A stretch of 64,000 nucleotides of DNA from Hemileia vastatrix (Eukaryota; Basidiomycota; Pucciniomycetes; Pucciniales; Zaghouaniaceae), in assembly GCA_030280995.1 (NCBI GenBank), contig JASXTE010000008.1, positions 3,429,001 to 3,493,000 on the forward strand. The letters are read 5' to 3'. Below the pieces are notes generated by a model that saw only the letters and a list, made by a program, of their open reading frames with translations, made no database searches and had not been told where the DNA came from. Positions 35,805-47,777 of this stretch are shown one piece after another. The translations under genes were made by a program, and so were the position numbers. The number at the start of each line of letters is the position of its first letter. Positions within the stretch are counted from its first letter, which is position 1.

Positions 35805-38800
35805 TTATTTCTGTTTAAATTTTTTAAGAAGGGTGGATAAATTAGAAATTTCTTTTTCAGGTATCCATTTATCAAACTCATTTGATTTCCCTTTAAATCT
35901 TAGTAAATACTCAGTTCCTTTTTCTTTAGTAAGGATTCTTTTCTTGAGTATTTTTTCAATCTCTGCTTTTTCCACAATTTCTTCAGGTTGCTTTTTAGGC
36001 CTTCCCCTTCTTTTTGGAAATAAGTCAGGATCATTTGCATGGTAAGGTTTCAATAATGAGATAGGGAAAACTGGATGTTTCCTATCATATGGAGCATATA
36101 ATATGACTTCCACTGCATTATTAACAACCATTTTACTTACTACAAAAGGTACTACAAAGGGATCCATTAATTTAACATTACCTTGTAAGTTAAAATGTAG
36201 TGTTGATATTAGGACTTCATCTCCCTTTTTGAATTCAAATTCTTTATGAGATTTGTCCCACCTTTTCTTTTCATATTCAAATGCTTTTTGGATGCATTCT
36301 TCTGCATGCTTTCTACACATTTGTTGCATATGAATAAAGGATTTAGTACCAGGGTGTATATCCAACCTTGGTAATTTATTTAAATGATTTACTGGGGTAT
36401 TTGGTATGTATCCCAGCCAGAGTTCAAATGGTTTCTTCTCTGTTACAGAATGAGTTGTGCTGTTATAAGCAAATTCAAGGCCAGGAATTAATGTTACCCA
36501 GTCATGTGTGAATTTCCCATTGTCTTTGTATTCTAAACCAAAGGCACAATATCTTCTGATCATGTCTTCTAGAGTTTGTATCATCCTCTCTGCCAGCCCA
36601 TCAGTTTGTGGATGGTGTGCTGTAGACAATTTCAATTGACAACCTAATACTTAAATCAAAGATGTCCAGAACTCTGAAGTAAATTTAGGGTCTCTGTCAG
36701 AGATTATGGCTTTTAAGAACCCAGCAGTATTCATCATCCGAGTCCACCATAGAAATGCCAAGTCTTTTGCAGATACCTCTTTATGGGTAGGGATAAATTT
36801 ACACATTTTTGTTAATCTATCCACTATTACCCAGCAAGAATTGAAACTTTCTTTTCCTGCTAATGGCAAGCCAGTTACAAAATCCATGTTTATTATTTCC
36901 CATGGAGCTTTTGGCTGCTCTATTTTTTGTAACAGCCCAGCTCTCTTCCCAGTTAATCTTTTAGATTTCTGACAAGAGTCACATGTTTCAATGTATTTTT
37001 GTACATCCTCTTTCATGTTTATCCACCAGGCTATATTTTTAACTCTGGTTAATGTTTTGTTAAAGCAAAATGACCAGCTAAGATGTCATCATGACAAGTA
37101 CTCAACATTAACTCTTTCATAGAAGGTGGTATTACTATTACATTACTTAGCTTTTTCCTGTAATATATATATCCATCTTCAATTGATAGTTTACCTTTTT
37201 CCAATGCATTTTTATACTTTGGAGACAAGGTTTTAATTAATGCACTCATGGAGGTATTTGTTGGATCATTAAGAATGGTAGATAGTTTAGTCAAATCTTT
37301 ATCAGATGAATAATTTTCCAATATAGTTTGCATAAACTCTTCTTCTAAATCCACTATATAAATCCCAAATATATGTATAACCTCATTTTCAGGTACATAA
37401 GCTGGGTTTTCAGCATCATTTGGCAAAGGACTTCTGGATAATAAATCCACATTTGAATGTAATTTTCCTACTCTGTGAGTGATTGTCATTCTTCCTCTGT
37501 ACTCTTGTACAGCTAGTTGCCATCTAAACATGTGCCTATCAGGTGTTTTCATGTTTAGTAATGATTTTACTGCATTGCAATCTGTTATAAGTTCAAACTT
37601 CTGGTCTTCCAGATAGTAATGAAGTTTCTCCAAAGCCCACACCACGGCTAAACATTCTAGCTGTGTGGCACCATACCTTAATTCTGTTTTTCTTAAGGTT
37701 CTGGATATATAACAGATAACTACTTCAGATAATTTTCCATTTATTATCTGTTTCTGCTGTAAAGCAGCACCTAAACCTATGAAGCTTGCATCAGTGTACA
37801 AGATAAAAGGTAGGGTGAAATCTGGCAGTCCCAATATTGGAGCTGGCATTAAACATTCTTTAATTTATTAAAGGCGTGTTGTCTTTCATTATTCCAAATG
37901 AAAGCCTCATTTTTCCTGATTAATGTTGTTAAAGGAGCTGCAATGGATTGGTAATTTTTAATATATTGTCTATAATATCCACACATACCCAAAAAACTTT
38001 GAATTTCTTTTACATTTTTAGGTATACCAATGTTTTTAATTGCTGCCACCTTATTCTAATCAACACAAATTTGTAATCCAGATACAACATGTCAAAGTAC
38101 TTTCAAGGATTGAAATCCAAATTTACATTTCTTTAATCCAATTGTCATATTAATTTCATCCATTCTTTGAAAGACTCTTTTCAGGTGATTTAAATGTTCA
38201 TCATATGTTTTTGAAAAGACTATGATGTCATCAATATAGACCAATAGCCATCCTTCAACCATTTCCTGATGAAAAACACTATCCATCAACTGAAGGCGCA
38301 TTCTTTGGGCCAAATGGCATTCTCACATACTTATATATACCCATATGTGTGGTTATTAATAAGTAATTTTGAGAAATTCTTTCCACAGGAATCTGGTGGT
38401 AACCCTTGTTTCCATCCAGACAAGAAATATATTTTGCTCCTTGTAAGGTATCATGAATAGAAGCTATCCTTGGTAGAGGGTAAATATCATCTACTGTGTA
38501 TGTATTCAGACCTCTAAAATCACCGCATAATCTTGCCTTATCTTTTTCATAAGAGATCAATACTGGTGAAATGACACAATACTTAGGTGTTGTGTCCACT
38601 TTTTCAACAATACCCATTTCCAACAACAATTTTTTATTGTCTTCAATATCTTTCCTTTTTGCAGGAGATGCTGGGTAAGGTTTCTTTTTTAGGCTGCCAG
38701 GAATATTATCCAAATCACAGCTTAGAGAGATTTTCATCTCATGGTCTTTGACCAATCCTAGTTCATTTGAACCATGAGAAAATGCCATAGGATATGCTTT

Positions 38801-39597
38801 AATCAATCTCAAAATATTTTCTTCTTCAATTTTTGAGAGTTGAGGACTGAAAGAGGCCTTTTGGATTTCATTTTCCAATTCACCCACTTCGTTGGTGGTT
38901 CTTCCACCTTTCAGTTGTTCTTCTCTAGGAGAAATGGCATACACTGAATTTTCAGAACATATTTTGAATTTTCTCTTACCATTCACGCCTATGGTGAAGC
39001 AACTGTTTGCAGGATCTAGTTTAATGCCAAATTTTGTCAATAAATCATTGCCAATAATAAACCAATCACTACAATTATTATTATTCATTACTACAAATTC
39101 ACAGACTGCTCTAACATATCCATTATTGTATTTAATGAATACAGCAGTTTTGCATTTGCCAATTGGATTTAATACTGAACCAAAACCCCTCCAGTTCTTT
39201 GTCTGGACAGGTTCTAGTTTTCCATGGTACTTACTATCAAGTTTCATTAAGGTATTAATTGAAACTACACTACCTGCAGCCCCAGTGTCAAGAATGGCAT
39301 TCATTTCTTTTCCACATATGATAACAGGTGCTCTGATAGGTTTTATTTTGTAAGTATCATGAGATACATCTTTAATTATTTCAGCTTCCTCTATGGAAGT
39401 TAAAGATGTGTCTGTATGAGGTATAGCATCATTCAGGAACAAAATATCCTGTTCTAATACAAATATCTCATTTTCATCATAACTGTAAGATATGTTACTT
39501 TTACTATCCTCACTGTATTCCATGTTCTCATCTTCATGATTACTTGGTTCATAATTCTGTGAGGTTTTAATAACATTTATTCTCTTCTTACAGGTTG
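35805..39597 (-). pseudogene. G2 pol: protease, RT, RNase H, integrase, chromodomain-like tail
   Basis: N to C on the minus strand. Protease AILDTGAAGSVVS (about 39,290). RT with CLDGNKGYHQIPV, YVRMPFGPKNAP and, after a frameshift, LLVYIDDIIVFSK carrying the YIDD catalytic box (about 38,230). FLGMCGYYRQYIKNY. RNase H with LYTDASFIGLGAALQQ and LECLAVVWALEKLHYYL. The HHCC zinc region ending CDSCQKSKR. Integrase core with INMDFVTGLP, ISDRDPKFTSEFW and GLAERMIQTLEDM (D, D and E). C-terminal EYLLRFKGKSNEFDKWIP, a chromodomain-like segment. Breaks lie near 38,310, 38,050-38,090, 37,020-37,050 and 36,645 (stop between SLI and VLG). It would have copied and integrated the element. Confidence 0.88.
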
Positions 39598-40670
39598 TAG
39601 ACAATCCTATAGTACTAGCTATAGGCCTTGACCAAGGGAGTTGGAGAAAAACCAGAGAGAAAATCCCCTGTCCCTTTAGAAAAATAGAGTGAGATTTACT
39701 TGCTAAGTAAGTTGGTTCCTGTTTTGCTAAAGCCCCTTTTCAACACACTTGACTGCTTGATGAGCCAAGAAAGTAGTCCCCAGATAGACTTCCAGACCAA
39801 AGAACTGAAATGTAGAACAAAGTCCACACCAGAGACAGCAAAGATACTTGATGTAGGCTGCAAATCCACACCAGAGACAGCAATAATACTTGCTATAGCT
39901 TGCAAGACTATAACAGAGAAAACAGTTGCTAAAGTTAAGTTAAATGAAGAACTCACTTGCAACAAACACAGCCAATTGTGGCCAGAAAACAGTGAAAACT
40001 GAGTGAGGAACAATGAGATCAACTCCGGATGGTTGTATGATGATTAAGGTTGCCCCAAACTGTCTTATTCACTATGTACACACAGACCACTAACTAAGAG
40101 CCCATGCGCACCCACCAATCTGGCGCCTGTACCTGCCAGATTGCATAAAAAACCCTCCTGGAGCGCTCCCCAACCTCTTAAAACAGAGGCAGGCGGGCCG
40201 CCCGAAGCGGCCCGGCCTCCCTGAAGCCAGAAAACCAATAAAAACCACTAATCTACTTAGAAAAATTAGCTACAACTACTAAAACCTTTAAAACACGGAA
40301 TTTCACTATAACAACATTGAGACATGAAATATAGAGAAAAATTAGCTCTATCAAATGGTACTAAGCACTTAACCCTAAGACTTAAGGTTAGCTCGTAAAA
40401 CACAGAAAACAAAATTAAACAGCAATCTTTTATAAATGAAAAATGAGGAAATGACCCCTTAAAACTCAGAATATGAAAGATGTCTTCAAGACATAAAATA
40501 TAGAAAAAAACCAGTGCTATCCAATGATAGTACCCACATACCCGCAGACCCAATATCCACGGAATAAAACCAGAAAATTACCTAATTCCTTAACAGATGT
40601 CAATTAAGACATGCACAAACAGCGCCAAATCACACAACAAAGGCCCCTGCCAATGTTGGAAGACCACAAC
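39598..40670. mobile_element. Insertion in G2, probably a solo LTR of another element
   Basis: Absent at the corresponding place in G1: CTTCTTACACGTGTGACC at about 25,624 is contiguous there and split here between CTTCTTACA and CGTGTGACC. Read on the minus strand the insert starts TGTGGTCTTCC and ends ATTGTCTACA, so it has TG...CA ends like an LTR. A short imperfect duplication (AGGT/ACGT) may flank it. It holds a repeated segment beginning CCACACCAGAGACAGC (about 39,828 and 39,868) and a GC-rich patch around 40,190-40,225 (GGCGGGCCGCCCGAAGCGGC). It carries no convincing gene; the ORF at 39,700-40,002 is not supported. Confidence 0.6.
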
Positions 40671-40679
40671 GTGTGACCC

Positions 40680-42742
40680 TTAACCCAAGGTTCATTACAT
40701 TTGTAACAAGTGTTATTCTCTTGTCTCTTAGGGACAAGGGGAGCTGAAGGTTTTTTCTTCTCCACTGGTAACTTACTTGTAGTAGGTTTTATTACATCAA
40801 CACTTTGTCTCTAATTACTATACTTGGTTTCATACTTGTGGTTTAATAATATCTCATTGCATATGTTAATGAATCCAGTTGTGTCTCTGATGGTTTCAGT
40901 TCTAGCTACAATAATGTCTCTAACTGATATAGGCAACTTGTATATTATTTTTTCTTTCCACTCATCATAATCCATTTTTGCATCCATAGCTTTCATGATT
41001 TTTATTAAATTCATTAAGAAGACCATGGGTTTATCTCCAGTGTTTGGATTATATCTAGTCCTTTCATACAATCTTTGTTGAGTGATTCTAAATTTTGGGC
41101 CACCAAATTGCCTTTCAATTAGTGCCTTCCATTCATTCCAGGAGTAATTAATTCCCTCACTCAATACAGATTCAAACCATAATAAGGCCACATCTGTAAA
41201 TCAAGATATTAACTTTGAAGTAATTTCTTCATCAGGTAATTTGTATGAAAATTTTAAGTTATCAATTCTTTGTATGAATTGCTGCCAATCAGATTTTGAA
41301 TCCCCATTAAAAGAAGGGTACTGATCTAACTTAGGCCAGTTCTTTTGGCTAGTTTTTGCTTCCCTAACCTGAGGAATATTGAGTAATTCACTTACTTTAT
41401 AAAGATGATCATTTATTTCATCTTTTAGTGATTTTATATTCTCAGAGCCCATGACACTATGTTCATGTTCAATCATTGGTTTATTATCAGAGTGTTTCAT
41501 ATAAACTGGTACTCTTTCCACATAAGAGGTATTATCTTTTATTTTTTCAGTATTTTTCAAAATGTTAGCTACTTCAATTTCTACTCTTTGTAACCTATCT
41601 TTTATTACAGGTACATGTGTTAAGGTATCATTTACATTTGAAAAAGACAACTATACGTGTCCCTCTATGGTAGCCATAATATTCTGAGAATGTTCTAATT
41701 TATGTTCTAAATTTTTAATCTCAGAGTTTAATCTTTTGTTTTCATTGATTAATTCATTATTTGAATTCTCAATAATTTTTAACCTATTGGCTGTTGTACT
41801 CAATGATTGTGTGAGGTTTAATAATACACTTTCTGTATTATTGTTAAACTCTCTAGAGAATTCTTCCAATTTTTCAATTCTTAATAATAATTTACTAATT
41901 ATTTTTGATTCCATTGGATTTTATTTAAGAAAATATTTAATTTTGTCTGTGTCCAATTAAGAAGACTCATCCTCAGGGTCAAGATTTACTTCATTTGATT
42001 CCATTTTTATATTAATAGTATTTTCCTGGTGGTCAATAAAACTATGTACATTGTCCTCATTGAAAGACAAGTTTAACATGTTATTTTCAAATGAATGATT
42101 TTTTAAATCCTTATCAATTATATCCAATACCTCTCTATCAATTTCATTACATATAAGTAATTCATTGTTAGGATTATATAATTGATCCTGAGAAGATGGA
42201 TGACTTACCACAGTCTTATTCCATTTCCCCTGCCTCTCCTTGGCTTTCCCCTGAAAGGGTGACTGCTGGATCCCTGTTGAGGAGGGTTTTTGTAGTTTTG
42301 GGCATACCAATCCCACTTCCATTTGCTGACTGTTATCTTTTGGTCCTCTTCTGGGGCTGGAGGTGTTGCTGTGGTATTTGGTGCCACTGGTTGTTGATGA
42401 GACCTTATATCCACTAGAGCCTGGTTGACTTCTATAAAGCCCTGTGCCACCCTTTTCTCCAGATTTTTGATCTGGTCTACCATATTGTTTACTCTTATTG
42501 TTAGTGTATTCAGTAGGGTTGAGAGGGAGTGAATTTGCTCCTGTAAGGTGTTTTTGGACTTCTTTATTGACATTTGTTTTAAGAGCTTTTCCTTTTCCTC
42601 CATGGACATTGGTGGGGTGTTGTTTATTGTTATTGGTGATTCTTGACCCTCCATTTGAATGTCCTGTAACAGGTCTTTCAGCTCTAGTTCTTAAGTTATA
42701 AGGTTTTGCCTTATTACTTACAATGTCATTATTGTCACACAT
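40680..42742 (-). pseudogene. G2 gag with zinc knuckle segment, several nonsense codons
   Basis: Starts at 42,742 (MCDNNDIVSNK) and parallels G1 gag. In-frame stops near 41,957 (GAA to TAA relative to G1), 41,651 and 41,207 break it. The capsid-like part ends at a TAG at 40,813-40,811, exactly as in G1. In the same frame the zinc knuckle follows (CYKCNEPWVKGHT), but its last Cys is separated by the insertion at 39.6-40.7 kb. The C-x2-C...W-x3-H-x-C pattern is a Ty3/gypsy gag knuckle. Gag would form particles and bind RNA. Confidence 0.82.
42205..42654 (-). CDS. Overlapping reading frame inside G2 gag, 149 residues
   Basis: Counterpart of the frame at 27,167-27,571, here extended upstream to MEGQESPITINN. 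Same order: coiled-coil-like helix, Pro-rich linker (TTATPPAPEEDQ), aromatic YAQNYKNPPQQG, basic FRGKPRRGRGNG tail. The replacements relative to G1 (such as L to V, N to K and P to A) look conservative. The frame has stayed open here although the frame annotated as gag has acquired stops further downstream. Function is not known. Confidence 0.45.
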   Translation of the reverse strand: MEGQESPITINNTPPMSMEEKEKLLKQMSIKKSKNTLQEQIHSLSTLLNTLTIRVNNMVDQIKNLEKRVAQGFIEVNQALVDIRSHQQPVAPNTTATPPAPEEDQKITVSKWKWDWYAQNYKNPPQQGSSSHPFRGKPRRGRGNGIRLW

Positions 42743-43330
42743 GTTTACGTGGAATTTAAAGAATTGAAAGTTTAGATATGAAAAACTTCAAAAAGGAGTT
42801 TAGTCAGTATTTATTAATACCACTGAAGACAACTTTATTGCTTACTTATTGGTATTAAGTGAATTTATAAGTGCCAAAAGTCAAATATGCTTTTATGTGG
42901 TCACTTGATATAACTGGTCTACAATATGTAGCCGTGTATCTATATTTAAAAGAAAACAACTGTCAGTAAGATTCTTTTTAAATATTTAGTGAATGTTACA
43001 AACCAATAAAAAGAAAAGATTAAGAGTCCTGTTAAAAGAAAACAATTAATCAGTTTAATTGGTTTATTATCTGCAAAGATCACAAATTTAATTGGTCTAT
43101 TGACAGACTCCCACTAATAACAATTTTATGTTAAATTAGTGGTAAAATTGTTGATTCAATATCACAATTTTATTATATAACAGTGCTTCTTTTTCTGAAA
43201 TCACTATATAAGTGACCCAAACCTGTTGTAATTATCCAAATATTTCTATAGGGATATTATTTTACGTGTACCTTCTTTGAAATTTTCACTTACTGGATTA
43301 TAACAGAATTCTTGAGGAAAGGTCCCCAAT

Positions 43331-44830
43331 TGTCAGGCTAAGGTCAACTATAAGTACGTGAACTAGCTTGAAAAAGTCTTTGTCTAGAAGATTTAAATGG
43401 TCCTATATGAATACTGTAGTATAAATCCAACAAATAGTAAAATATAATTCAGAGTAAAGGTTTCAGTAATATAATTCTCACTATTATTATATGTGGCTTA
43501 CAATCTTTTTAGTTGGTAGAAAAATAGATTGAATAATTTCAAATACTATTCAAAAGTCTTATAAAAGTACTAATTGATTTGTATTGTAATTTGTTTGGTT
43601 ATATTGGTTAAATTGAAGGGATAAAGAATGTAGAAACAAGACCAAAAAACCTCCTCCTTTTATAGACACTGAATTCCCTAATAAATCCCTTGATATACCA
43701 TCCAATAAACAGTTAATGACACCTCAAATCCACTAATAGACCTGCCCATCAACATACCTAGTGATTCATGACATGATTAGACAAGTAACAACCGCCAAAA
43801 TCCTGTAATAATAAGGGAAACCCATCAAAATTAAAGAAAAAGACAAAAAGAGAGTATATGCGTATAAAACAATAATATAAAAGACTAAAGGAGACTTTTT
43901 AAGGTTAATAATAGCTAAATCATAAGGGGGATTAACTGTAGAAATGGGGGGGCTAATCCTGACATTATACTACGTGAATTTTCCATCCAAAAATAACCAA
44001 AATTGACTGAGAAACCACCAAAAAACTTAAAACAGAGCGTGAGATGTGTGGTAACTACATGCAGTCCTTGGCAGGCGCTTGCACAGGTAAATCCTTGAAT
44101 AAAATTAGGCGAATTTAAGCGTGGTGATGAAATAAGATGCCAAGAGTGAGGTTATTAATGAAATTAGTGCATATAAACAAGGTCAATGCACTATTAATTA
44201 AGCTAGGACACTAAATAAGCGCCTGTTGCCTATTTTAGTGTGTTTCCCCACAGTGGGCGTAGAATGTGGGGTAATTATAGTTTGAAAAAGCTAACTTTGC
44301 TAAAAATGAAGCTATTCACACGGGAAAAAAGCAGGCAGTATGTGGCCAGTACACAGAAGCCATTTCTGGCATAAAAAACACCAATTTTTAAAAGTGTTAT
44401 TTTTATGCATTTAAATAGCCGAATCAATAGTCCTAAATGAGCCCAATGATCTGTTAAAGCGCAATTTTGATATTCTCAATTTTATAGCGCATATAGTCAA
44501 CTTTTAAGTGAAATAAAGTGCATTTCTTGTTTTTTGCTTAAAACAATGAATATAACAGATTTAAGTGTACTTAAAAATTATGTAGCCTTATACTTAAGGT
44601 TCCTACGATTATCCTTATATATTCCAACTTAATATTAAGTACATAAGACCTATAAAAGGTGGATATATGTGTGTATATAAGGTGTTATAATGGCATTTTT
44701 TGTGTATTATCATAATTTTACTTATGTATACTATTTGTGTACTCTCATTTATTATTCCCATGTATAGTTCATGTGTTTAGCATAACTTATAAGCACTTTT
44801 TACTCAGTCCTGGGGATATACAGGCTGACA
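43331..44830 (-). repeat. LTR-C, 5' LTR of G2 (1,500 bp)
   Basis: TGTCAGGCTAAGGTC at the left and ATACAGGCTGACA at the right. Inside the element the next bases on the minus strand are ATTGGGGACCTTTCC, where a tRNA primer would bind. The exact primer is not identified. Same length as LTR-A and LTR-B. Confidence 0.9.
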
Positions 44831-46625
44831 GTTACCCAATCATGCGTGAATTTGTCATTGTCTTTAAAGTTAAGACCAAAAGCACAATATCTTTTTATCA
44901 TATCTTTTAAAGTCTGTATTATTCCTTCTGCTAGCCCATCAGTTTGTGGATGGTGTGATGTAGAAAGTTTTAATTGACACCCTGAAACATCCATAACTGA
45001 TGTCCAGAGCTCAGAAGTAAATTTAGGATCTCTGTCTGAGACTATTTCTTTAGGGAAACCTGCTTTATTTAACATTTGTGTCCACCATAAGAAAGCTAAG
45101 TCCTTTGCAGAAACCTCTTTGTGGGTAGGAATAAATTTACACATTTTTTTAAATCTATCTAAAATTACCCAGCAGGAGTTATAACTCTTATTCCCTGCTA
45201 TTGTCAAACCTGTTACAAAGTCCAGGTTAATTATTTCCCATGGAGCTTTTGGTTGCTCAACTTGTTGTAATAAACTAGCTCTTTTGCCTGTTAATCTTTG
45301 ATATTTTTGACAAGAATCACATGTCTCAACATATTTTTGAACATCCTCAGACATGTTTATCCACCAAGCTGTGTTTTTTACTCTGGTTAATGTTTTATGG
45401 TAGTCAAAATGACCTGCTAAGATATCATGATGACATAACTTAACATTAACTCCTTCATTGAAGGGGGAATTACAATTTCATTACTTAATTTTTTCCTGTA
45501 ATATATAAGACCATCCTCAATGGAAAATTTTCCTTTTTCTAATGCCTCTTTATACTTATTTGGTAGTTTTTTTATTAAAACATTCATTGAAGCATTAGAC
45601 GGATCATTTAATATTGTAGTGAGTTTACTCAAGTCAGTATCTGAAGCATACATGTCAAGAATCGATTGCATAACTTCATCCTCAAGATCTACAATATAAA
45701 TTCTATAAATGTTAATAATCTCTGACTCAGGAACATAAGCAGGATTATCATCGTTATTAGGAAGAGGTACTCTAGATAACAAATCTTAGTAAAGAGTGTA
45801 AGTTTCCTGCTCTATGTGTAATAGTCATCCGTCCCCTGTATTCTTGTACAGCTAATTGCCATCTAAACATGTTTCTATTAGGAGTTTGCATGTTTAAGAG
45901 TGACTTAACTGCACTAAAGTCAGTTATTAACTCAAATTTTTGGTTTTCAAGGTAATAATGTAGCTTCTCAAGAGCCCATACTACAGCCAAACATTCAATT
46001 TGAGTAGCACCATATTTCAATTCACTACTTCTTAGAGTATGTGAAATATAGCAAATTACTACTTCTGACATTTTTCCTTCAATAGGTTGTTTTTATGCAA
46101 AGCAGCATGCAGACCAATAAAACTTGCATCTGTATATAATACAAAAGGTAATTGGAAATTTGGTAATCCCAAGATAGGAGCTGTCATCAGACATTCTTTC
46201 AACTTATCAAAAGCCTGTTGTCTTTCATTATTCCAAATGAAAGCTTCTGATTTCTTTATCAGTGTTGTCAATGGTGCAGCAATTCATTGGTAGTTTTTTA
46301 TATATTGTCTATAATAACCAAACATACCAAGAAAAGATTGTAAATCCTTTAAATTTCAAGGAATGCCAATATTCTTGATTGCAGCCACCTTATTTTTGTC
46401 TACACATATTTGTAAGCCAGATACAATATGACCAAGCAATTTGAAAGACTCAAACCCAAATTTACATTTTTTCAATGCAAGGGTCATTTTTATTTCATCC
46501 ATTTTCTGAAATACCTAATTTAAATGGATTAAGTGTTCATCATATGTCTTAGAGAACACTATGATGTCATCAATGTATACCATTAACCATCCCTCAATCA
46601 TCTCATTATGGAATGTTATATCCAT
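44831..46625 (-). pseudogene. G3 pol, 5' part: RT end, RNase H, integrase start
   Basis: Minus strand, from about 46,625: degraded RT around the Y-x-DD box region (46,590-46,540, IDDIIVF-like), then LYTDASFIGLHAALHKN, the RNase H segment IECLAVVWALEKLHYYLEN, AGNLHSLL with a break, and integrase with TCDSCQKYQRLTGKRA, INLDFVTG, VSDRDPKFTSELW and HHPQTDGLAEGIIQTLKDM. It ends at HDWVT where G2 is inserted. Parallel to G2 but distinct in sequence (an older subfamily). Upstream RT, protease and gag are missing, cut at 46,628 by the next element. Confidence 0.82.
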
Positions 46626-46628
46626 TCA

Positions 46629-46900
46629 CCACAGGAAATCTAGGGGTGAATTGCTAGCAATCCCCTCTCTTGAAATTTAGAGTGTCCCTTAATTATTCCA
46701 GTTTTATGAATACTTTATAAACATAAGTAAATTAGAGTTAGATTTACATTTATTCTCAGATTGATTATAGACAGAATATCAACTGATTCCAAATTATGCA
46801 CAAGTTGATCCTCCAGAACTTGATTTTGGTCCTCTGTTGAGCACAAATTGAGCACAAATTGATCTAACCTAAGCTTATGCATATATAATAATTCAGGATA
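46629..46900. mobile_element. End of a DNA element of the TGCTAGCA family
   Basis: The terminus CACCACAGGAAATCTAGGGG then TGAATTGCTAGCAATCCCC abuts G3 RT sequence (GTTATATCCATT). The same CACCACAG...GCTAGC terminus occurs, inverted, at 24,832. Interior words GAGCACAAATT are repeated near 46,840. The far end is not defined. This insertion removed or displaced the 5' half of G3. Confidence 0.5.
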
Positions 46901-47207
46901 CTTGCTCTATTAAGTTTGATAATAAAATAAAATATTGATGAATTTTTATAAAAAAAATTATTATGTAAGATATTAAATTATAAATTTAGGCATCATAGGA
47001 GGGCACTTAATAGATCTTAATTATACTATTTGAAACCTTAATACTGTATCACGCAGTTTGAAACATTTAAAACAAAATGTGTCATGATGGGCAATGAAAT
47101 TGCTTGGACAGACACTTTCAAAATTTATACTGACCATAATACACAAGTATGAAACCTTGGCATCTATCCAATAAAAGATTTTCCTTCTGATAAATGGATT
47201 TTTCTCA
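46901..47207. other. AT-rich spacer
   Basis: No gene recognised; probably interior of the preceding element or old satellite. Confidence 0.35.
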
Positions 47208-47470
47208 GTTACTCCCTGCTAAAAAGTGTCCTTGTGAGGTTTGTCTGACCTTCAGAGGGGTAATTTGGCCACATCAAACTACTTCTATTTCCATGATTGA
47301 CCAAAACATCATCCTCATTTCCATCTAAAGAGTTGATCTCATCTGACTGTGGCTGATCAAAGTGGTCCACCACAAGTTTAGCTAAAATTTTGGTGAACAC
47401 TTTTTTGATGGATAGTGACTAACTGGTGCTTTCCAAAATTGTCCACCTGAAGTCAGGCTAAACTTCAGGA
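47208..47470 (-). repeat. Inverted, diverged satellite monomer
   Basis: Read on the minus strand it matches the core of the satellite on its right: CAGTCAGATGAGATCAACTC (about 47,350), ATGGAAATGAGGATGA, then GTAGTTTGATGTGGCCAAA. It lies in the opposite orientation to the main array and lacks the perfect palindrome. Confidence 0.7.
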
Positions 47471-47524
47471 GGATAAATTTATTATGAATACCAAATTAAC
47501 TGAAGAATATTTTTGCCCTAGCTA

Positions 47525-47775
47525 CCACTACGCAATATAGGGGGTGGACTTGCTAGCAAGTCCTCAACCTGAACTCAGATGGAACTCAGACTGAACTCAT
47601 ACTGAACTCATGCTGAACTCTACTTGGACACCCACCTAAAACTGTTCTGCTGAGTGGTGTTCATCCCTGATTGTATGGTTCCTTTATCAATAGCTCAATG
47701 TGTGCTCAATCTGTGGTGAGTTTGGGTCCAAGGTTGCGGACTCGCTAGCAAGTCCGCCCCCCATATTGCGTGGTG
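47525..47775. mobile_element. MITE with TA target duplication (251 bp)
   Basis: Flanked by TA at 47,523-47,524 and 47,776-47,777. Other satellite monomers carry the undisturbed site (CCCTAGCTACTCTCCATC), so the empty site is directly visible. Terminal inverted repeats: CCACTACGCAATATAGGGGG at the left and, inverted, CACCACGCAATATGGGGGG at the right. Each is followed by a near-perfect palindrome GGACTTGCTAGCAAGTCC (right copy GGACTCGCTAGCAAGTCC). Interior: tandem GAACTCA words at 47,570-47,620. No ORF. The TA duplication suggests mobilisation by a Tc1/mariner-type transposase encoded elsewhere. Confidence 0.88.
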
Positions 47776-47777
47776 TA

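Larger units (their letters stand above)
34126..44830 (-). mobile_element. Ty3/gypsy retrotransposon G2, full-length, chromodomain type, nested in G3
   Basis: Minus-strand element of 10,705 bp: 5' LTR 44,830-43,331, gag, protease, reverse transcriptase, RNase H, integrase and chromodomain-like tail, 3' LTR 35,625-34,126, bounded by GTTAC target duplications. It is interrupted by an insertion at about 39,598-40,670. Several nonsense codons and frameshifts make it non-autonomous now. The two LTRs differ by scattered point changes, so the insertion is not recent. Confidence 0.9.
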
